NCBI RefSeq assembly: GCF_030519655.1 | Contig: NZ_JAUMIT010000005.1 | Coordinates: forward strand, 248,001 to 312,000 | Direction of reading: 5' to 3' | Length of the DNA: 64,000 nucleotides | DNA from: Wenyingzhuangia gilva | Lineage (GTDB): Bacteria; Bacteroidota; Bacteroidia; Flavobacteriales; Flavobacteriaceae | In this document: positions 1-8,900 of the stretch, in pieces | How the letters are laid out: each line of letters begins with the position of its first letter | How positions within the stretch are numbered: position 1 is the first letter of the stretch | The notes under the pieces: model-generated | What the model was told of the DNA's origin: nothing | The model's input: only the letters and a program-made list of their open reading frames with translations | Database searches by the model: none | Made by a program: the position numbers and the translations under genes

Positions 1-1
1 A

Positions 2-1285
2 GGTAACTATTGGTTAGTCATTCCATTAACTTTTTGTGAAAATAGAAATGTAGATGTTTTAGAAGGGGCACTTTCTGAAAAGTTAGGATATGAAACTAAA
101 AAAGATTTTGCTGTTGATACTGATGCTTTAATTCAACAATACAAATCGGGAGCAAGTGCAGACGATATTTTTAATACTCCTATTATTACTACTAAAGAAG
201 AAATGTCTAAAAACAGAGTATTCCCAAATGTAGATGGTATTAAATTTTTAAAACACGATGGAGGTTGTGGAGGTATCCGTCAGGATTCTGAAACTTTATG
301 TAGATTGTTAGCAGGTTACATTACAAACCCTAACGTAGCAGGAGCAACTGTGTTTAGTTTAGGATGTCAAAATGCACAGATAGAAATGTTACAAAATGCG
401 ATCAAAGCCATTGATCCTAATTGTGAAAAAACAGTTCACTATTTAGAGCAACAACAAAGTGAAAGCGAACGTGCTTTGATAGAGGAAGCGGTAAAACATA
501 CTTTTATTGGTTTAACTGAAGCAAATAAAGTGACTCGTCAACCAGCTCCATTAAGTAAATTGGTTCTAGGTTTAGAGTGTGGTGGTTCTGATGGATTCTC
601 AGGAATTTCAGCAAACCCAGGTTTAGGATATGCATCAGATTTATTAGTGGCTTTAGGAGGGTCGCCAGTATTGTCAGAATTTCCGGAATTAAACGGAGTA
701 GAGCAAGAAATCATCAACAGATGTGTAACTGAGCACGATGCTAAAAAATTCTATGATTTAATGAGAGCTTATTCTGCAGCAGCAGTTGCGGTAGGATCAG
801 GATTTGAAAACAATCCATCTCCAGGAAACATTAAAGATGGTTTAATTACAGATGCTATGAAATCTGCCGGAGCAGCAAAAAAAGGAGGGACTTCTCCAGT
901 AGTTGCTGTGTTAGATTATACTGAGCAAGTAACTAAGCCAGGATTAAACTTATTGTGTACACCAGGAAACGATGTTGAATCTACTACAGGTTTGGTAGGA
1001 TCAGGATGTAATGTGGTGGTGTTTACTACAGGTTTAGGAACGCCAACAGGAAATCCAGTAGCTCCAGTATTAAAGATGTCTAGTAACACAAATTTATACG
1101 AGCGCATGAATGATATCATCGATATCAACGCTGGAACCGTTATTACTGGTGAAGATACTATTGAAAGTATGGGAGAAAAAATCTTAGATCATGTAATTAA
1201 AGTAGCGAGCGGAGAAGTAGCTTCAAAAGCGGTTTTACATGGTAATAATGACTTTATTCCATGGAAAAGAGGGGTTTCTTTATAA
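2..1285 (+). CDS. uxaA: UxaA-family altronate dehydratase, 5' end missing
   Basis: The reading frame is already open at base 2 and runs without a stop to 1285, so about 428 C-terminal codons are in the window and the N-terminus lies outside. The ATG at 203 is internal. The fragment carries CENRNV and HDGGCGG near its start and long Gly-rich stretches, all typical of the metal-dependent UxaA/GarD dehydratases that convert D-altronate to 2-keto-3-deoxygluconate. The next gene, uxaB, makes altronate from tagaturonate, which supports the altronate role. UxaA-like proteins also serve as fuconate dehydratases in some L-fucose pathways, and a fucose operon follows, so a second substrate is possible. 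Confidence 0.9.
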   Translation, partial: GNYWLVIPLTFCENRNVDVLEGALSEKLGYETKKDFAVDTDALIQQYKSGASADDIFNTPIITTKEEMSKNRVFPNVDGIKFLKHDGGCGGIRQDSETLCRLLAGYITNPNVAGATVFSLGCQNAQIEMLQNAIKAIDPNCEKTVHYLEQQQSESERALIEEAVKHTFIGLTEANKVTRQPAPLSKLVLGLECGGSDGFSGISANPGLGYASDLLVALGGSPVLSEFPELNGVEQEIINRCVTEHDAKKFYDLMRAYSAAAVAVGSGFENNPSPGNIKDGLITDAMKSAGAAKKGGTSPVVAVLDYTEQVTKPGLNLLCTPGNDVESTTGLVGSGCNVVVFTTGLGTPTGNPVAPVLKMSSNTNLYERMNDIIDINAGTVITGEDTIESMGEKILDHVIKVASGEVASKAVLHGNNDFIPWKRGVSL

Positions 1286-1414
1286 TATAGTGTCAAGTAC
1301 AAAGTATTGAGTACAGAGTATTCAGTATTTTGTATAAACAATAAATAATTAAAATTAAAATAAAAGAATGAGTAGTACTCCGTACTTAATACTCATTACT
1401 CAATACTAAAAAAA
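1286..1414. repeat. Intergenic imperfect inverted repeat of GTATTGAGTA-like units
   Basis: Between uxaA and uxaB lie several copies of AGTATTGAGTA/GAGTATTCAGTA-like units (about 1292-1330). Inverted counterparts (TACTTAATACTCATTACTCA, about 1384-1403) follow across an A/T-rich centre. A related stretch, ACTCCATACTTAATGC, occurs near 9369-9384. The units look like the low-complexity dispersed repeats common between flavobacterial genes. No coding sequence is seen in the stretch, and a role in RNA folding between the two uxa genes is only a possibility. Confidence 0.5.
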
Positions 1415-2851
1415 ATGAATTCATTAAATAGAAAAACAGCAGACGTAAAAACGTACACAGAAAGAATTATCCAATTTGGTGAAGGTAACTTTTTAAGAGC
1501 CTTTGTAAACTGGATGTTTCATGAAATGAATCAAAAAGCGGGATTTAACGCAGGGGTAGTTGCGGTTCAGCCAATTGATCAAGGGTTAATTAAAATGTTA
1601 AACGATCAAGATGGATTGTATACATTATACTTAAATGGTATTAAGAATGGTAAAGCCATTAGCGAGCACCAAATTATTGATTGTATTCAAAGAGGAATCA
1701 ATCCTTATGAGAATTATGCTGATTATTTGGCTGTTGCAGAAAATCCTGAATTACGTTTTGTGATTTCTAATACTACAGAAGCAGGTATTTCTTACAATGC
1801 TAATGATAAATTAGACGATGCACCTCAATCTAGCTATCCTGGGAAATTAACCGCTTTATTGTATAAAAGATTTCAAACTTTTGATGGAGCATCAGACAAA
1901 GGATTGATTTTGATTCCTTGTGAGTTAATCGACAAAAACGGAGATAACTTAAAGAGAATTATTTTACAATATGCAGCTGACTGGAATTTAGGAGATGCTT
2001 TTGTTGATTGGATTAACAATGACAATATTTTCTGTAATTCTTTAGTGGATAGAATTGTACCAGGATATCCAAGAGATAAAATGGATGCGATTACTGCAGA
2101 ATTAGGATACAAAGATAACTTGGTTGTTGAAGGAGAGCAATTCCATTTATGGGTAATTGAAGGACCAGCATCTGTAAAAGAAGAAATTCCTGCAGAAGCT
2201 TGTGGATTAAATATTGTGTTTACAGACAATATGGAACCTTACAGAACTCGTAAAGTAAGAATCTTAAACGGAGCGCATACAACTTTAGTGCCTGTGGGTT
2301 ATTTATATGGAATTGATAAAGTACGTGAGTCTTTAGAGGATGAAGTAGTAGGAACATATTTAAAAAATACAATTTTTAATGAAATTTGTCCAACTTTAGA
2401 TTTGCCAGAGGCTGAATTAAATCAATTCTCAAACGATGTTTTAGATCGTTTTAGAAATCCTTATTTAGAACATGCTTTAATGAGTATTTCATTAAACTCA
2501 ACCTCTAAGTTTAAAACAAGGGTTTTACCATCAGTATTAGAGTATATCAAAAGAAAGAATGAGTTGCCAAAAGGTTTGTTATTCTCTTTAGCATCTTTAA
2601 TAGCTTTTTACAAAGGAGATAGAGATGGTGAAAAAATTGCTTTAAATGATGATCAATCTGCTTTAGACTTTTTTGCAGCACAATGGGCAACAGGTGATAT
2701 TGTAGAAATTGTAAAAGCAACTTTATCTAACACAGATTTTTGGGGTACAGATTTATCAACTATTGATGGTTTACAAACAACAGTGACTACTTATTTACAG
2801 GCAATTGTTGATAATGGAATGAAAGCTAGTTTAGAAGCTTTTATCAAATAA
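1415..2851 (+). CDS. uxaB: Tagaturonate reductase (altronate oxidoreductase)
   Basis: A 478-residue protein of the mannitol dehydrogenase family. It is expected to reduce D-tagaturonate to D-altronate with NADH in galacturonate catabolism. The nucleotide-binding start of the Rossmann domain is visible at residues 18-30 (IIQFGEGNFLRAF), and the length matches UxaB. It lies 129 bp after uxaA across a repeat-rich spacer and ends at a strong terminator, so the two genes probably form the end of one hexuronate operon. The ATG at 1415 is the first in frame before the conserved start of the domain. Assignment to UxaB rather than fructuronate reductase rests on the neighbouring uxaA. Confidence 0.92.
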   Translation: MNSLNRKTADVKTYTERIIQFGEGNFLRAFVNWMFHEMNQKAGFNAGVVAVQPIDQGLIKMLNDQDGLYTLYLNGIKNGKAISEHQIIDCIQRGINPYENYADYLAVAENPELRFVISNTTEAGISYNANDKLDDAPQSSYPGKLTALLYKRFQTFDGASDKGLILIPCELIDKNGDNLKRIILQYAADWNLGDAFVDWINNDNIFCNSLVDRIVPGYPRDKMDAITAELGYKDNLVVEGEQFHLWVIEGPASVKEEIPAEACGLNIVFTDNMEPYRTRKVRILNGAHTTLVPVGYLYGIDKVRESLEDEVVGTYLKNTIFNEICPTLDLPEAELNQFSNDVLDRFRNPYLEHALMSISLNSTSKFKTRVLPSVLEYIKRKNELPKGLLFSLASLIAFYKGDRDGEKIALNDDQSALDFFAAQWATGDIVEIVKATLSNTDFWGTDLSTIDGLQTTVTTYLQAIVDNGMKASLEAFIK

Positions 2852-2871
2852 GAATCCTTAACATAAAAATT

Positions 2872-2909
2872 AAAAAAGGCTCTTAATGTAACAATTAAGA
2901 GTCTTTTTT
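2872..2909 (+). terminator. Rho-independent terminator after uxaB
   Basis: GGCTCTTAAT at 2878-2887 pairs with ATTAAGAGTC at 2894-2903 (10 bp with one G-T pair, 6-nt loop). Six T follow the stem. It closes the uxa unit 26 bp after the stop codon. Confidence 0.85.
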
Positions 2910-3071
2910 GTATCTATACGTTAAATATTAAAAAGATAAATTTGGAGTTTGAATTTTATTAATTATGTATTTATTTACCAATAAATGTATAATATTTATC
3001 ATTTGTTCCAAAAAAAGTATCATAAAAAAAAGTTCTATATGATTAGTTTTAAAAATTAAGAATATAGAGTA

Positions 3072-3109
3072 TTTACTTACAAGTAAAGAGGTCTAACGTT
3101 ATATGTTTG
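3072..3109 (+). promoter_or_regulatory. Promoter -7 element and upstream palindrome of the fucose operon
   Basis: TATGTTTG at 3102-3109 fits the Bacteroidota -7 consensus TAnnTTTG and ends 9 bp before the start codon at 3119, so the leader would be only a few bases. A perfect 7-bp inverted repeat, TTTACTT-AC-AAGTAAA, lies at 3072-3087 over the place where a -33 box would sit. That position suits a repressor or activator site, and its regulator is not in the window. The rest of 2910-3071 is A/T-rich with a weak inverted repeat ATTTATT-TACC-AATAAAT at 2969-2986. Confidence 0.55.
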
Positions 3110-3118
3110 TAGTTTAAA

Positions 3119-3955
3119 ATGAAAGATTTAGTAATAGATTCACATCAGCATTTTTGGAATTACAATTCCGAAAAACACAGTTGGATAGATGATGAAATGG
3201 CAATCATCAGGAAAGATTTTTTACCAGAAGATTTAAAAGTCGTTTATCAAGAAAATAAGGTTGATGGCTGTGTGGCAGTTCAAGCAGATCAAACATTAGA
3301 GGAAACAAATTTTTTGATAGACTTAGCTTCCCAAAACAATTTTATCAAAGGAGTTGTTGGGTGGGTAGATTTTAGGGCTGATGATATTGAGGAGGTTTTA
3401 AAACATTACAGTCAATATAATATTGTTAAAGGATTCCGCCATATAGTACAAGGAGAATTAGATCATAATTTTTTATTAAGACCTGATTTTATCAACGGAA
3501 TTTCTAAACTAGAAAAGCATCATTTTACTTATGATATATTGGTGTTTCCACATCAGCTAGGAGCCGTTTTAGAATTTGTAAAACAATTCCCAAACATTAA
3601 ATTTGTGATAGATCATATTGCCAAACCTTATATAAAAGATGGTTTTTATGAGGGTTGGGCAGCTTTAATGACTGAAATAGGAAAATGCCCAAATGTGTAT
3701 TGCAAAATTTCGGGAATGATTACAGAAGCTGATTATAAAACATGGACTTACAATCAATTAGAACCATATATGCAATTGGTTTTAAATGCTTTTGGATCAA
3801 ATAAAATCATGTTTGGTTCTGATTGGCCAGTTTGTTTGGTCGCTGGGAATTACACAAGAGTAAAAGAAATTGTAACCACATTTATTTCAAAATTAAGCAC
3901 TCAAGAACAAGCAGCAATTATGGGAAATAATGCTGCAAATTTTTACAATTTATAA
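3119..3955 (+). CDS. Amidohydrolase family 2 lactonase, L-fuconolactonase-like
   Basis: A 278-residue TIM-barrel hydrolase of the COG3618 type. It has the metal-site HxH in DSHQHFW (residues 7-13), a DHIAKP segment (D165-H166) and the C-terminal FGSDWP with D235, the expected catalytic Asp. Family members open sugar-1,4-lactones such as L-fucono- or L-rhamnono-lactone to the acid. It is the first gene of an operon with a sugar dehydrogenase 9 bp downstream, a fucose permease and a mutarotase, an order that matches lactone hydrolysis after L-fucose oxidation. Exact sugar specificity cannot be read from the sequence. Confidence 0.85.
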   Translation: MKDLVIDSHQHFWNYNSEKHSWIDDEMAIIRKDFLPEDLKVVYQENKVDGCVAVQADQTLEETNFLIDLASQNNFIKGVVGWVDFRADDIEEVLKHYSQYNIVKGFRHIVQGELDHNFLLRPDFINGISKLEKHHFTYDILVFPHQLGAVLEFVKQFPNIKFVIDHIAKPYIKDGFYEGWAALMTEIGKCPNVYCKISGMITEADYKTWTYNQLEPYMQLVLNAFGSNKIMFGSDWPVCLVAGNYTRVKEIVTTFISKLSTQEQAAIMGNNAANFYNL

Positions 3956-3964
3956 TTAAGAAAA

Positions 3965-4756
3965 ATGGATTTAAAACTAACAAATAAAGTAGTTGTAGTA
4001 ACAGGAGCAGCTGGAGCAAAAGGAAGTATTGGTGAAACCATTGCACAGGCTTTGGCAAATGAAGGAGCGATTCCAGTAATTGTAGATAGAAACGATAGAG
4101 GTTTTACTTATGTTGAAGAGTTTCAAAAAAGAGGAATTGATTCCATATTTATCAAAACAGATTTGTCAGATTATACACAAATAGAAAAAGCAGCTAAAAT
4201 TATTGAGGAAAAATATGGTAGAGTAGATGCTTTAATCAATAATGTTGGAATTAATGATGGGGTAGATTTAGATGGCTCTATGGAAGATTTTATGTACTCT
4301 TTAAAAATAAACATGGTTAGCTTTTTTGCGATGACTAAATATTGCTTGCCAATGATTAAAAAGGCAAAGGGTAATATTCTAAATATTGGTTCTAAAGTAG
4401 CCTTAACAGGTCAAGGAGGAACTTCTGGTTATGCAGCTGCTAAAGGGGGCGTGTTTGGATTGACTCGTGAATGGGCGGTAGATTTAATAAAATTTGGAAT
4501 TCGTTCAAATGCTATTGTAATTGCAGAAAGTTGGACCCCAGCTTACGATACATGGATTAAAACTTTAGATAATGCCGAAGAAAAATTAAAATCTATTGTA
4601 GAAAAAATTCCATTGGAACATAGAATGACTACTCCACAAGAAATAGCAGATCAATGTTTATTTACCATTTCTTCAAAATCATCTCATACAACAGGACAAT
4701 TTATTACGGTGGATGGTGGATATGTACATTTAGATAGATCGTTACTTACCGAATAA
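3965..4756 (+). CDS. SDR-family dehydrogenase, probable L-fucose dehydrogenase (FucX-like)
   Basis: A 263-residue short-chain dehydrogenase. The N-terminal TGAAGAKGSIG is the dinucleotide-binding glycine motif, and the catalytic residues are visible as S143, Y156 and K160 (YAAAK). The segment IAESWTP resembles the substrate loop of FucX-type L-fucose dehydrogenases. Gene order (lactonase, SDR, FucP, DUF718 mutarotase) parallels the Campylobacter fucose locus, where the SDR oxidises L-fucose to the lactone. The alternative is a later 2-keto-3-deoxy-fuconate dehydrogenase. The family is certain, the substrate is inferred. Confidence 0.82.
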   Translation: MDLKLTNKVVVVTGAAGAKGSIGETIAQALANEGAIPVIVDRNDRGFTYVEEFQKRGIDSIFIKTDLSDYTQIEKAAKIIEEKYGRVDALINNVGINDGVDLDGSMEDFMYSLKINMVSFFAMTKYCLPMIKKAKGNILNIGSKVALTGQGGTSGYAAAKGGVFGLTREWAVDLIKFGIRSNAIVIAESWTPAYDTWIKTLDNAEEKLKSIVEKIPLEHRMTTPQEIADQCLFTISSKSSHTTGQFITVDGGYVHLDRSLLTE

Positions 4757-4780
4757 TCTTCATCATCCTAAAAAACAGAT

Positions 4781-6115
4781 ATGAGTCAAACTATAAAAAA
4801 GCCCATAGTTAGTAAGGAATTATTATTTCCTTTTATCATTATTACTTCTTTGTTTGCTCTTTGGGGTGTTGCAAATGATTTAACCAATCCAATGGTTTCA
4901 GCATTCAAAAAAGTAATGCCAGAATTATCTAATATGCAAGCATCATTAGTGCAGTTTGCCTTTTATTTTGGATACTTTTTTATGGCTTTACCAGCAGCAC
5001 TGTTTATTAGAAAATATAGTTATAAATCAGGAATTATATTAGGATTAACATTGTATGCTATCGGAGCTTTTTTGTTTTATCCTGCAGCAGCATTTCAAGA
5101 GTTTAATTATTTTCTAGTGTCTTTATGGGTAATTACCTGTGGTTTAGCATTTTTAGAAACCACTTCTAATCCTTTAATATTAGCTTTAGGAGATGCCGAA
5201 ACAGCAACGCAACGTTTAAATTTAGCACAAGCTTTTAATCCTGTTGGGTCTTTAATGGGAATGATTGTAGCTCAGCAATTTGTAATCTCAGCCTTAAAAT
5301 CCGATGACAAAGATGAGACAGGTACATTGGTTTATGATACTTTATCGGAAACTGCAAAAGCCGCTGTTCGTGAGAATGATTTAGGGGTAATTAGTGTGCC
5401 TTATATTGTTTTAGGATTGGTAGTTTTGGCTATTATGGTGATTATTATGGCAACCAAAATTCCTAAAACCGATGATAAAGATAAAATGGAGCTAGGAGCT
5501 TCATTTAAAAAATTATTTGCAAATAAAAATTATGTTCAAGGAGTTGTTGCTCAGGCTTTTTATGTAGGAGCACAAATTATGTGTTGGACGTTTATATTCC
5601 AGTATGTAGACAATATCAATGCAGGGTTGCCAGAAAGTGAAGCCTTAACAGCAACATGGTATAATGTAGCGGCCATGATTATCTTTTTGTCAGGAAGATG
5701 GATAGGAACAGGTTTGATGAGAACCATGAATCCATCAAAAGTATTAATGATGTTTGGAATTGGTGGCGTTGTTTTTTGTACCGGAGCTATTTTATTGCCA
5801 GGAATGATTGGTTTGTATTCTTTGGTAGGGGTTTCTATGTTTATGTCCATCATGTTCCCTACTATTTATGGAATCGCTTTAAAAGATATGGGTGATGAAG
5901 CCAAAATTGGTTCAGCTGGTTTGGTTATGGCTATTGTCGGTGGTGCTTTAATGCCAGTTTTACAAGGAAGTATTTTAGATTGGGGAGGTGAGGGTTTTTC
6001 TGATGTAGAAATATTAGGATACATTCCAGAAGTGAATTTCTCATTTATTTTACCTTTAATTTGTTTGGCAGTAGTGGCTAAATATGGACACACAACTTAT
6101 AAAAAATCAATGTAA
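4781..6115 (+). CDS. fucP: L-fucose:H+ symporter, FucP family (MFS)
   Basis: A 444-residue major facilitator with about 12 hydrophobic segments. Near the N-terminus it shows the FucP-type pattern FALWGVANDLTNPM and, in helix 4, LETTSNPLILALG, both characteristic of FucP/GluP sugar symporters. It would bring L-fucose (or a related sugar) across the inner membrane using the proton gradient. It lies 24 bp after the SDR gene, and its stop codon is directly followed by the ATG of the mutarotase gene, so co-translation is likely. Confidence 0.9.
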   Translation: MSQTIKKPIVSKELLFPFIIITSLFALWGVANDLTNPMVSAFKKVMPELSNMQASLVQFAFYFGYFFMALPAALFIRKYSYKSGIILGLTLYAIGAFLFYPAAAFQEFNYFLVSLWVITCGLAFLETTSNPLILALGDAETATQRLNLAQAFNPVGSLMGMIVAQQFVISALKSDDKDETGTLVYDTLSETAKAAVRENDLGVISVPYIVLGLVVLAIMVIIMATKIPKTDDKDKMELGASFKKLFANKNYVQGVVAQAFYVGAQIMCWTFIFQYVDNINAGLPESEALTATWYNVAAMIIFLSGRWIGTGLMRTMNPSKVLMMFGIGGVVFCTGAILLPGMIGLYSLVGVSMFMSIMFPTIYGIALKDMGDEAKIGSAGLVMAIVGGALMPVLQGSILDWGGEGFSDVEILGYIPEVNFSFILPLICLAVVAKYGHTTYKKSM

Positions 6116-6451
6116 ATGACTATAACAAGATATTGTTTCACTTGTGATTTAAAAGATGATGACGTGTTAATAGCAGAATATAAAGCGCATCATAAAAACG
6201 TTTGGCCAGAAATTATCGCAAGTATCAAAGAGGCAGGAATTGTAGATATGCAAATCTATCTATCAGGAAACAGAATGTTTATGATTATGGAATGTGATGA
6301 AACTTTTGATCCTGTTCAGAGAGCTAAAAAGGATGCAAACAATCCAAAAGTGCAAGAATGGGAACAATTGATGTGGAAATATCAACAAGCCATTCCTTGG
6401 GCAAAACCAGGAGAAAAATGGATAGCATTAGAGAAAATATTTCAATTGTAA
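6116..6451 (+). CDS. L-rhamnose/L-fucose mutarotase family protein (RhaM/DUF718)
   Basis: A 111-residue protein of the RhaM (YiiL, DUF718) family. Visible family marks are YKAHHKNVWPEI near residues 22-33, IYLSGNRMFMIME in the middle and the Trp-rich end WEQLMWKYQQAIPWA. These small dimeric enzymes interconvert alpha and beta anomers of L-rhamnose or L-fucose. The start codon touches the fucP stop codon with no gap. In this operon it most likely supplies the correct anomer to the dehydrogenase. Choice between fucose and rhamnose rests on context only. Confidence 0.85.
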   Translation: MTITRYCFTCDLKDDDVLIAEYKAHHKNVWPEIIASIKEAGIVDMQIYLSGNRMFMIMECDETFDPVQRAKKDANNPKVQEWEQLMWKYQQAIPWAKPGEKWIALEKIFQL

Positions 6452-6473
6452 GATTGTTGAGCCTATATAAATT

Positions 6474-6507
6474 AAAACCTGTGATTTTTTAATTACGGTT
6501 TTTTTTG
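6474..6507 (+). terminator. Weak terminator after the fucose operon
   Basis: AAAACC at 6474-6479 can pair with the GGTTTT run near 6497-6502, across an imperfect stem with bulges, followed by a run of T. It is the only hairpin-like sequence between the mutarotase gene and dusB. Confidence 0.4.
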
Positions 6508-6576
6508 TTTTTAGGTAGTTATTATAATGACTAAAATTTCTTGATTTGTTATGGCAAATTGCTAATTCTTATGTTG

Positions 6577-6584
6577 TATCTTTG
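6577..6584 (+). promoter_or_regulatory. -7 element of the dusB promoter
   Basis: TATCTTTG matches TAnnTTTG and lies 37 bp before the dusB start. No TTTG box is seen at the ideal 19-bp distance upstream. A short palindrome, TCCAAATTTTTTGGA (6588-6602), would sit at the start of the leader RNA. Confidence 0.6.
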
Positions 6585-6621
6585 CAGTCCAAATTTTTTG
6601 GAACTTTAAAATCAGTACGTT

Positions 6622-7626
6622 ATGGTGAAAATTGGTGATATAGAATTGTGTGACTTTCCTTTATTATTGGCTCCTATGGAAGATGTTAGTGACCCTCCGT
6701 TTAGAGCATTGTGTAAAGAGCAAGGAGCAGATTTGGTGTATACTGAATTTATATCATCAGAAGGATTGATTCGTGATGCAGCCAAAAGTGTAAAAAAACT
6801 AGACATTTACGAAAAAGAACGTCCGGTTGGAATTCAAATTTTTGGTGCAAACTTAGAATCTATGCTACGTACGGTGGAGATTGTTGAGCAATCTAAGCCT
6901 GATATTATTGATATCAATTTTGGATGTCCAGTTAAAAAAGTAGTAAGTAAAGGTGCTGGTGCGGGGATTTTAAAAGATATTGATTTGATGGTTTCTTTAA
7001 CCAAAGAAATGGTAAAACATACCAAATTACCAGTGACTGTGAAAACACGTTTGGGTTGGGATGAAAGTTCTATTATGATTGAAGAAGTTGCAGAACGTTT
7101 ACAAGATGTTGGGTGTGCCGCTATTTCTATACATGGACGAACTCGTGCTCAAATGTATAAAGGGGATGCAGATTGGACCAGAATTGCTGCGGTAAAAAAC
7201 AATCCAAGAATGCACATCCCTGTTTTTGGAAATGGAGATGTTACTTCTCCAGAACGTGCCATTGAAATGAGAGACGATTACGGTTTAGATGGTTGTATGA
7301 TTGGTCGTGCTGCGATTGGAAATCCTTGGTTTTTTAAAGAAGTAAAACATTTTATGGCTACAGGGGAACATTTGCCAATAGCTTCAATTGAAGATAGAGT
7401 AGAAGTTGCTCGTAGACATTTAGAAATGGAAATTGCTTGGAAAGAAAATGAAGTACAAGCGGTGATGGAAACACGTAGACATTACGCAAACTACTTTAAA
7501 GGGATTAAAGATTTTAAAGATTATAGAATTCGCTTAGTGACTGAAGAATCAGCTCAAGGCGTGTATGATGTCATGAATGAGATTTTAGACAGGTTTGCAG
7601 GAGTAGAAAACTTGATGCAAAAATAG
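6622..7626 (+). CDS. dusB: tRNA-dihydrouridine synthase, DusB type
   Basis: A 334-residue FMN-dependent TIM-barrel enzyme that reduces uridine to dihydrouridine in tRNA D-loops. It has the N-terminal LAPMEDVSDPPFR, the catalytic cysteine C102 in NFGCP, the KTRLGW strand, HGRTR, and GNGDV/GRAAIGNPW phosphate-binding loops towards the C-terminus, all in family order. Length is normal. It stands alone between the fucose operon and a convergent permease gene, with its own -7 element. Confidence 0.95.
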   Translation: MVKIGDIELCDFPLLLAPMEDVSDPPFRALCKEQGADLVYTEFISSEGLIRDAAKSVKKLDIYEKERPVGIQIFGANLESMLRTVEIVEQSKPDIIDINFGCPVKKVVSKGAGAGILKDIDLMVSLTKEMVKHTKLPVTVKTRLGWDESSIMIEEVAERLQDVGCAAISIHGRTRAQMYKGDADWTRIAAVKNNPRMHIPVFGNGDVTSPERAIEMRDDYGLDGCMIGRAAIGNPWFFKEVKHFMATGEHLPIASIEDRVEVARRHLEMEIAWKENEVQAVMETRRHYANYFKGIKDFKDYRIRLVTEESAQGVYDVMNEILDRFAGVENLMQK

Positions 7627-7696
7627 AGTCAATTAAGAATTAAAAATTAGGAATTACGAATTCGTAATTCTTCACTCGTAATTTGAAATTGAAAAG

Positions 7697-8896
7697 TTAT
7701 CTTTTCTTAACAAATCTTTCAGAAATCCTTCCGCTAGCCAATAAACTAGCCAAGGCACCAAAAAGGATAATGGTAATGCAAACCACCCAAATGTTTTCCC
7801 ATTCAAAAGCAATAGGATAAGCAATGCTAGGAGTAATCATTACGAGTTCGTAATGAAGTTGTGCAAATACGATGGTGATTCCAATTCCTAAACCAACAAA
7901 CATTCCTATGACATTTAATAAAAATCCGTAAGTAGCAAAAATACGTCTTACACTTTTTAAAGGAGCTCCTAGATTTAAAAGTGTTTTGATGTCATTTTTT
8001 TTATCTACAATTACCATAATAATGGTTCCACTGGTGTTAGATAAAACCATCATAACCACTAATAAAGAAACCAAGTAGGCAATTAATTTTTCGGAATTTA
8101 AAATCTTATAAAAAGAACCGTTGATTTCTTCTCGTTTGGAAATTCTATAATCAGGAAAGTTTTCTTTTAAATACTCAATCGTATTACTAGGGTTTATGTC
8201 GTTTCTAAGTGCTACATCCACATAACTTACTTCGTTAGGAGCTTTACTTAACAGTTGCTGACTTAAACTTAAAGGAACGTATACAAACTTATTTTCTTCT
8301 TGGTTTTGATTAGAAATTACACCAACAACTTGTGGTTTTATGGTGGTAAAAGCATTATTAGGATTAGAAATATATCCTTTTCCAGCTTTGGGTACGTAAA
8401 TTTGGAGTAAATCTGTATAAACGTTTAAATCTAATTTTCTAGTTAATTGATATTCTGTAATACAGGTATTGGTACTATTAGCAGCAAACCATTCACCAAC
8501 CATGACCAAAGAATCTAAAGGTGTTACTTTGTTAAAAAGGCTATCTACTCCTTTTATGTAAGCAATTTCTTCTTTGTCTTTGTTTTTAAAAAAAGCACGT
8601 TCCTCCAGTATTTTAGTATAAAAAATGGAATCTGGAGTTTTTTGTATTTTTTGGATGAAGGTATCATCAACCAAAAAAGTTTTTCCTTGTATAGGACTGA
8701 TACGAATATCAGGAGTATCAACATCTAAAATGCTTAAACTATAGTCTTTAATTCCGGAAAAAACTGAAAGAACTATAAATAGCGCTGTGGTTCCAGCCAT
8801 CACTCCCAAACATGCCAAAATGGTAACAAGATTTATAATGTTGTTACCGCTTTTAGATTTTAAATAGCGTTTGGCAATGTATAGTGGAAACCTCAA
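7697..8896 (-). CDS. FtsX/LolC-type ABC transporter permease
   Basis: A 399-residue inner-membrane protein with the MacB-LolC layout: one N-terminal membrane helix (about residues 20-45), a large periplasmic domain, and three C-terminal helices. The N-terminus (RFPLYIAKRYLKSKSGNN) is typical of Bacteroidota LolC/LolE-like permeases, which work with an ATPase in lipoprotein release or related extraction. No ATPase gene is adjacent. The start codon is TTG (8894-8896), four bases after the rbfA stop codon; the conserved N-terminus supports it. Substrate is not known. Confidence 0.8.
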   Translation of the reverse strand: MRFPLYIAKRYLKSKSGNNIINLVTILACLGVMAGTTALFIVLSVFSGIKDYSLSILDVDTPDIRISPIQGKTFLVDDTFIQKIQKTPDSIFYTKILEERAFFKNKDKEEIAYIKGVDSLFNKVTPLDSLVMVGEWFAANSTNTCITEYQLTRKLDLNVYTDLLQIYVPKAGKGYISNPNNAFTTIKPQVVGVISNQNQEENKFVYVPLSLSQQLLSKAPNEVSYVDVALRNDINPSNTIEYLKENFPDYRISKREEINGSFYKILNSEKLIAYLVSLLVVMMVLSNTSGTIIMVIVDKKNDIKTLLNLGAPLKSVRRIFATYGFLLNVIGMFVGLGIGITIVFAQLHYELVMITPSIAYPIAFEWENIWVVCITIILFGALASLLASGRISERFVKKR

Positions 8897-8900
8897 AAGC

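Noticed and set aside
1873-2229. 118-residue minus-strand frame within uxaB
   Set aside because: Shadow of the uxaB coding sequence; no domain, no promoter, composition of an antisense frame.
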